A stretch of 8,808 bases of DNA from Janthinobacterium agaricidamnosum NBRC 102515 = DSM 9628 (GTDB lineage Bacteria; Pseudomonadota; Gammaproteobacteria; Burkholderiales; Burkholderiaceae_D). The notes beneath the pieces are model-generated. The model searched no databases and was not told the origin of the DNA. It saw only the letters and a program-made list of their open reading frames with translations. Position 1 is the first letter of the stretch. Each line of letters opens with the position of its first letter. The translations under genes were made by a program, and so were the position numbers. The stretch covers positions 2,995,938 to 3,004,745 of the forward strand of contig NZ_HG322949.1 of assembly GCF_000723165.1 (NCBI RefSeq). The letters are read 5' to 3'. Shown in pieces: positions 7,201-8,808 of this stretch.

Positions 7201-8808
7201 CAGGCTGCCTTGCGCATTGATCAGCGCCCGGGCCTGGCCGGCGCCGGCGTTGATGGCCAGTCTGCCGGCCGTGCTGACGCTCGCATGGCTGGTCAGCACA
7301 TTACCGGCATGGGCCGTCAGCGCCAGGTTGGCGGCGCTGGTCTGGCTGCCCGACACATCGACCGATGCCCCGCCCAGGCTGGCATTTCCCGCCGCCAGGT
7401 TTTGTCCCAGCGCGCTGATGCCGCCGCTGGCCGTGATGGTCAAGTCGCCGCCTGCCAGCAAGCCGCCGGCGGCGTTGATCCCGGCGCCCAGCAGGCTGCC
7501 GGCGGCGCTATCGATGCTGGCGGCGGCGATGGTCGTGTGGCCGCGCGCCGCGATCGCGCCGCTGTTCACCAGCGCGCCGCTGGCATGCACGGTCTGGTTG
7601 CCGGCCGCGTACAGGCTGCCGCTGTTGTTGATATTGGCGGCGCCGAGATCCAGGCTGCTACCGGCCGAGATACTGCCGCCGTCATTGTTCAAGCCGCCAA
7701 TCGCCAGCGCCGCGGCGCCGCCGATGGCCTGGATCTGGCCGCGGCTGTTATTGACATCGCCGGCGGCCAGCGTCAAGCCGCCGGCCGCCGCCAGCACACC
7801 GCCGCTATTATCCAGGCTGGAAAGCACGCCAACACTGGCGCTGTCGCTTGCAGCGATGCGGCCCTGGCCATTGTGCAGCGTCGCCGCGGCCAGCGCCAGC
7901 GCGCCATTGGTGTCGATCGTGCCGCCCCGGTTATCCAGCCCGCCGTGGATGTGCAGCGCGGTTTGCCCGGCGCCGGTTTGTCCGATGGCGCCGCCGCGAT
8001 TATCCAGCGTGCCGGCATCCAGCGCCAGTTGCGCCGCCACGGTGGATGCGCCGCGGTGGTCCAGCGTATCGGCCTTGAGGACCAGCGCGCCATTGCTGCC
8101 GATCTGGCCGCGCTGGTCGTTGAACGTGATCGCGCTGAGCGACAGCGCGCCGCTGCCGGCGTGCTCGATCTTGCCGCCGGCATTGCTGAGCGTGGCCGCC
8201 TGCAAGGTCAGCTGATTGCTGTTGCTGGCGATCCGGCCGGCGCTGTTATCCAGTTGCCCGGGCAGCCGGATGGCCAGCTCGGCGCCGCCCAGCTGCATGA
8301 TGTCGCCGCCCGCGTTGGACACATCATGGGCCGCCAGCGTGAGCTGATTGGCGATCACGCGGCCGCCGTCGGTGCGCAACAAACGCGCCGCATCGAGGCC
8401 CAGCGTATCGCTGGCGCCGATCACGGCGCGGCTGGCGTCCAGGTCGCCCTGGCTGGTCCCGATGGCGATGCGCGCGCCGGACAGATTGGCGTCCGACAGA
8501 TCGGCGGCGGCGCCGTGGATGCTGGTCGCGCCGGCCGACGCGGCCACGCCGTGGATGCCGATGGCGCCTTGAGCGTCCAGCGTCAGGTCGCCGCTGGCGC
8601 GCAGCGTATTGTCCGGGTTGACGCCGCCGGCCAGCAGCGCGCCGGCCGCCGAATCGATGCGCCCGGCGGCGCTCAGAGCGGTATTGCCGAACGCCGTGAT
8701 CGTGCCGCTATTGACGATATTGGCCTGGCTGGCCAGGTGCGTGTCGCCCTGCGCGTGGATCACGCCGCTGTTGGCGATATCGCCGCCGGCGCCGATGTGC
8801 ACCTGGTT
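1..8808 (-). CDS. Giant TpsA/CdiA-type filamentous haemagglutinin, internal fragment (both ends missing)
   Basis: One minus-strand frame is open across the window (2,936 codons, no stop, no frameshift found when read codon by codon). The translation is a filamentous-haemagglutinin-like exoprotein: about 2,050 residues of FHA-1 repeats rich in LDNRGG / LNNxxG steps, a conserved charged block (residues 2059-2227), an Ala/Gly/Ser-rich linker (2228-2394), a Tyr-rich block with KRLGDGFYEQ and LTSDIVWLV (2395-2536), and FHA-2 repeats (2537-2936). Proteins of this family are exported by Sec, threaded through an outer-membrane TpsB/CdiB pore and fold outside as a long beta-helix; they act as adhesins or as contact-dependent inhibition effectors. 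No signal peptide, TPS domain, VENN motif or toxin domain is in view, so adhesin versus CDI effector is undecided, although the domain order favours a CdiA-like protein. No cysteine codon was found and only about eleven methionines, none of them a credible start. No promoter or ribosome binding site is visible. Confidence 0.95.
1201..1626 (-). other. Conserved Tyr-rich block typical of CdiA/TpsA proteins (between shaft and FHA-2)
   Basis: Residues 2395-2536 contain, in order, LFKISPAPSSHYLVETDPRF, YRAWTGSDYLL, TQKRLGDGFYEQQLVREQV, QLTGQRFAGDY, LMDSGAVYAKTWDL, GVALTPAQMAALTSDIVWLV and ALVPQVYLRL. This arrangement (YLVETDPRF, then KRLGDGFYEQ.LVREQ, then LTSDIVWLV, then LVPQVYL) is strongly conserved in large CdiA and related haemagglutinins and lies just before the FHA-2 repeats, around the part of CdiA described as the Tyr/Pro-rich periplasmic region where export pauses before target contact. 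It is one of the best-conserved parts of this window and the main evidence for a CdiA-like rather than a plain adhesin architecture. Confidence 0.8.
1627..2127 (-). other. Ala/Gly/Ser-rich low-complexity linker
   Basis: Residues 2228-2394. In the 120 residues encoded at 1741..2100, 74 are Ala, Gly or Ser by direct count. Stretches such as GHGAAAASAGSG and GAVAGAVSGVGAN have no beta-helix periodicity. After it the sequence regains order with VQVDAANGAPRQVRLNGIAQ and then PASVVLPNASLF, which leads into the Tyr-rich block. It is in frame with no stop and keeps the GC-rich third positions of its neighbours. It looks like a flexible or disordered hinge between the shaft and the second half of the protein; no catalytic motif is visible. 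Confidence 0.7.
2128..2634 (-). other. Conserved charged block between FHA-1 repeats and linker; candidate receptor-binding region position
   Basis: Residues 2059-2227 break the haemagglutinin repeat pattern and become rich in charged and aromatic residues. Readable motifs in order are EHINNLNSHFEVAM, VTEYQGKG, VEVYNDESDHLRTPDNTYEE, WNRYDIVRTTRQ, DPGRITAGRNISINAGQVL, LNDNSHLIAGGLL, HSFWRNHKRGRDD and GYAPPDQIETISL. Blocks of this type (YNDESDHL.TP, W..YD..R, AGGN..I....L.ND.S.I.AGG) are familiar from the end of the FHA-1 region in many proteobacterial TpsA and CdiA proteins. In CdiA the receptor-binding domain sits between FHA-1 and the Tyr/Pro-rich region, so this position may bind a target-cell receptor; that role is inference from position. 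Confidence 0.7.
4201..5298 (-). repeat. Super-repeat unit D (about 366 residues), last copy, eroded at its C-terminal end
   Basis: Starts at the Tyr of GSLYAGASQ and carries LIGAGLKADGAF, GQNLAAGSASLAGASLD, SQTSAATISLS (SQTSAA at 5017..5034), GRIAVNSANLTLAAATL, GKIEHAGNGAL (GKIEHAG at 4690..4710), LDHRNASTIAQQVTI and EISQLGFG. After that the match weakens. The end is placed where NAGGLLAATGN resembles the NSGSLYAAGN opening of the next unit. From GKIEHAG to this point is about 500 bases, against about 550 in A-C, so some 16-20 residues are missing. No fifth ordered unit follows. Confidence 0.75.
5299..6444 (-). repeat. Super-repeat unit C (about 382 residues)
   Basis: Starts at the Tyr of GVLYAGRDQ. 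The same ordered markers occur: LLGAGLTADGSL, GQNLAAGDLLMSGAALD, SQTSAANIALT (SQTSAA at 6169..6186), GRIAVNSANLTLNA, GKIEHAGAGTL (GKIEHAG at 5842..5862), LDHRNASTVARQVTL and DIVQLGQA. Spacing to unit D is 1,152 bases for both SQTSAA and GKIEHAG. At DNA level a 31-base tract encoding the IAVNSANL step is identical to unit D. Confidence 0.87.
6445..7611 (-). repeat. Super-repeat unit B (about 389 residues)
   Basis: Starts at the Tyr of GSLYAAGNQ. In order it carries SIDSAAGSLLGAG, GQNLAAGNASLGGAS, SQTSAANLALT (SQTSAA at 7330..7347), GRIAVNSANLALGAATL, GKIEHAGAGAL (GKIEHAG at 6991..7011) and VDIDHDQAST, the last a variant of the LDHRNAST step of C and D. The SQTSAA and GKIEHAG markers are spaced 1,161 and 1,149 bases from those of unit C, so the repeat is in register over its length. 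Confidence 0.85.
7612..8757 (-). repeat. Super-repeat unit A (about 382 residues), most diverged copy
   Basis: First of four long in-frame repeats. It opens with NSGVIHAQGD, aligning with NSGSLYAAGN of unit B, and carries RIDSAAGALLAGG (compare SIDSAAGSLLGAG in B), GKIEHAG at 8155..8175 and an LDHRGAST step about 30 residues later. The GKIEHAG copy lies 1,164 bases from that of unit B. The middle of this unit differs from the others: the GQNLAAG and SQTSAA motifs shared by B, C and D are replaced by unrelated sequence (GIHGVAASAGATS, then IGTSQGDLDAS) of about the same length. Unit edges are set by alignment and are arbitrary to a few residues. Confidence 0.75.

Larger units (their letters stand above)
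2635..8808 (-). other. FHA-1 repeat region (beta-helix shaft) of the TpsA/CdiA protein
   Basis: Residues 1-2058 consist of degenerate steps of roughly 20 residues built on patterns such as L-x-A-x-x-L-D-N-R-G-G-x-I and G-D/A-L-x-L-x-A, with turn Asn/Asp-Asn pairs recurring throughout. This is the pattern of the Fil_haemagg (FHA-1) repeats that form a right-handed parallel beta-helix in FhaB and in the shaft of CdiA. The start of the region lies outside the window. The upstream ~1,535 residues are arranged in higher-order units (listed separately). From about 4200 down to 2635 the steps continue without that long-range order, with less uniform sequence and scattered aromatics (for example DWSNRDGYVG near 3730 and NYIHGAGGEIT near 3160). 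Confidence 0.9.

Noticed and set aside
6074..8215. 713-codon plus-strand ORF
   Set aside because: Same register and composition as the 3731..5554 shadow, and it repeats with the super-repeat units of the opposite strand. The minus-strand frame gives clear FHA motifs here.
4201..8757. Regularly spaced short direct repeats resembling a CRISPR array
   Set aside because: The recurring short motifs (such as GTTATCCAG about every 60 bases or a multiple) are codons of the 20-residue protein repeats. They are degenerate, the spacing follows codon multiples, and the sequence between them is also repeated coding sequence.
1..8808. Internal starts, ribosome binding sites, terminators, tRNA/rRNA or insertion sequences
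   Set aside because: None supported. The few in-frame Met codons are inside repeat or domain motifs, there is no intergenic gap, and no transposase fragment or RNA gene was recognised on either strand.

Overview
The whole window is the inside of one very large gene on the minus strand. Read from base 8808 down to base 1, the frame with codon boundaries at multiples of three stays open for all 2,936 codons. There is no start, stop or intergenic sequence. The protein continues beyond both edges: its N-terminus lies to the right of base 8808 and its C-terminus to the left of base 1. Residue numbers below count from the first codon at 8808.

The product is a TpsA-type exoprotein of two-partner secretion (filamentous haemagglutinin / CdiA family). 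In protein order it shows: (1) about 2,050 residues of FHA-1 type beta-helix repeats (right-hand part of the window down to about 2635), of which the first ~1,535 form four copies of a ~366-389-residue super-repeat; (2) a conserved, charged, non-helical block (2128..2634); (3) a 167-residue linker whose core is about 60% Ala/Gly/Ser (1627..2127); (4) a conserved Tyr-rich block with YLVETDPRF, KRLGDGFYEQ and LTSDIVWLV (1201..1626); (5) FHA-2 type repeats with AGRDV/AGHDV motifs (1..1200). This order (FHA-1, middle domain, Tyr-rich block, FHA-2) is the order known for CdiA effectors. A pretoxin module, a toxin tip and an immunity gene may therefore lie just left of base 1, but none of that is visible here.

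The DNA is GC-rich with strongly GC-ending codons and almost no TTA, CTA or TCA codons. Together with the protein type this fits a high-GC proteobacterium, perhaps a betaproteobacterium of the Burkholderiales. That placement is inference only. The protein is expected to cross the inner membrane by Sec and the outer membrane through a TpsB/CdiB partner, and to extend from the cell surface as a beta-helical filament. All long plus-strand ORFs are antisense shadows produced by the codon bias of this gene.
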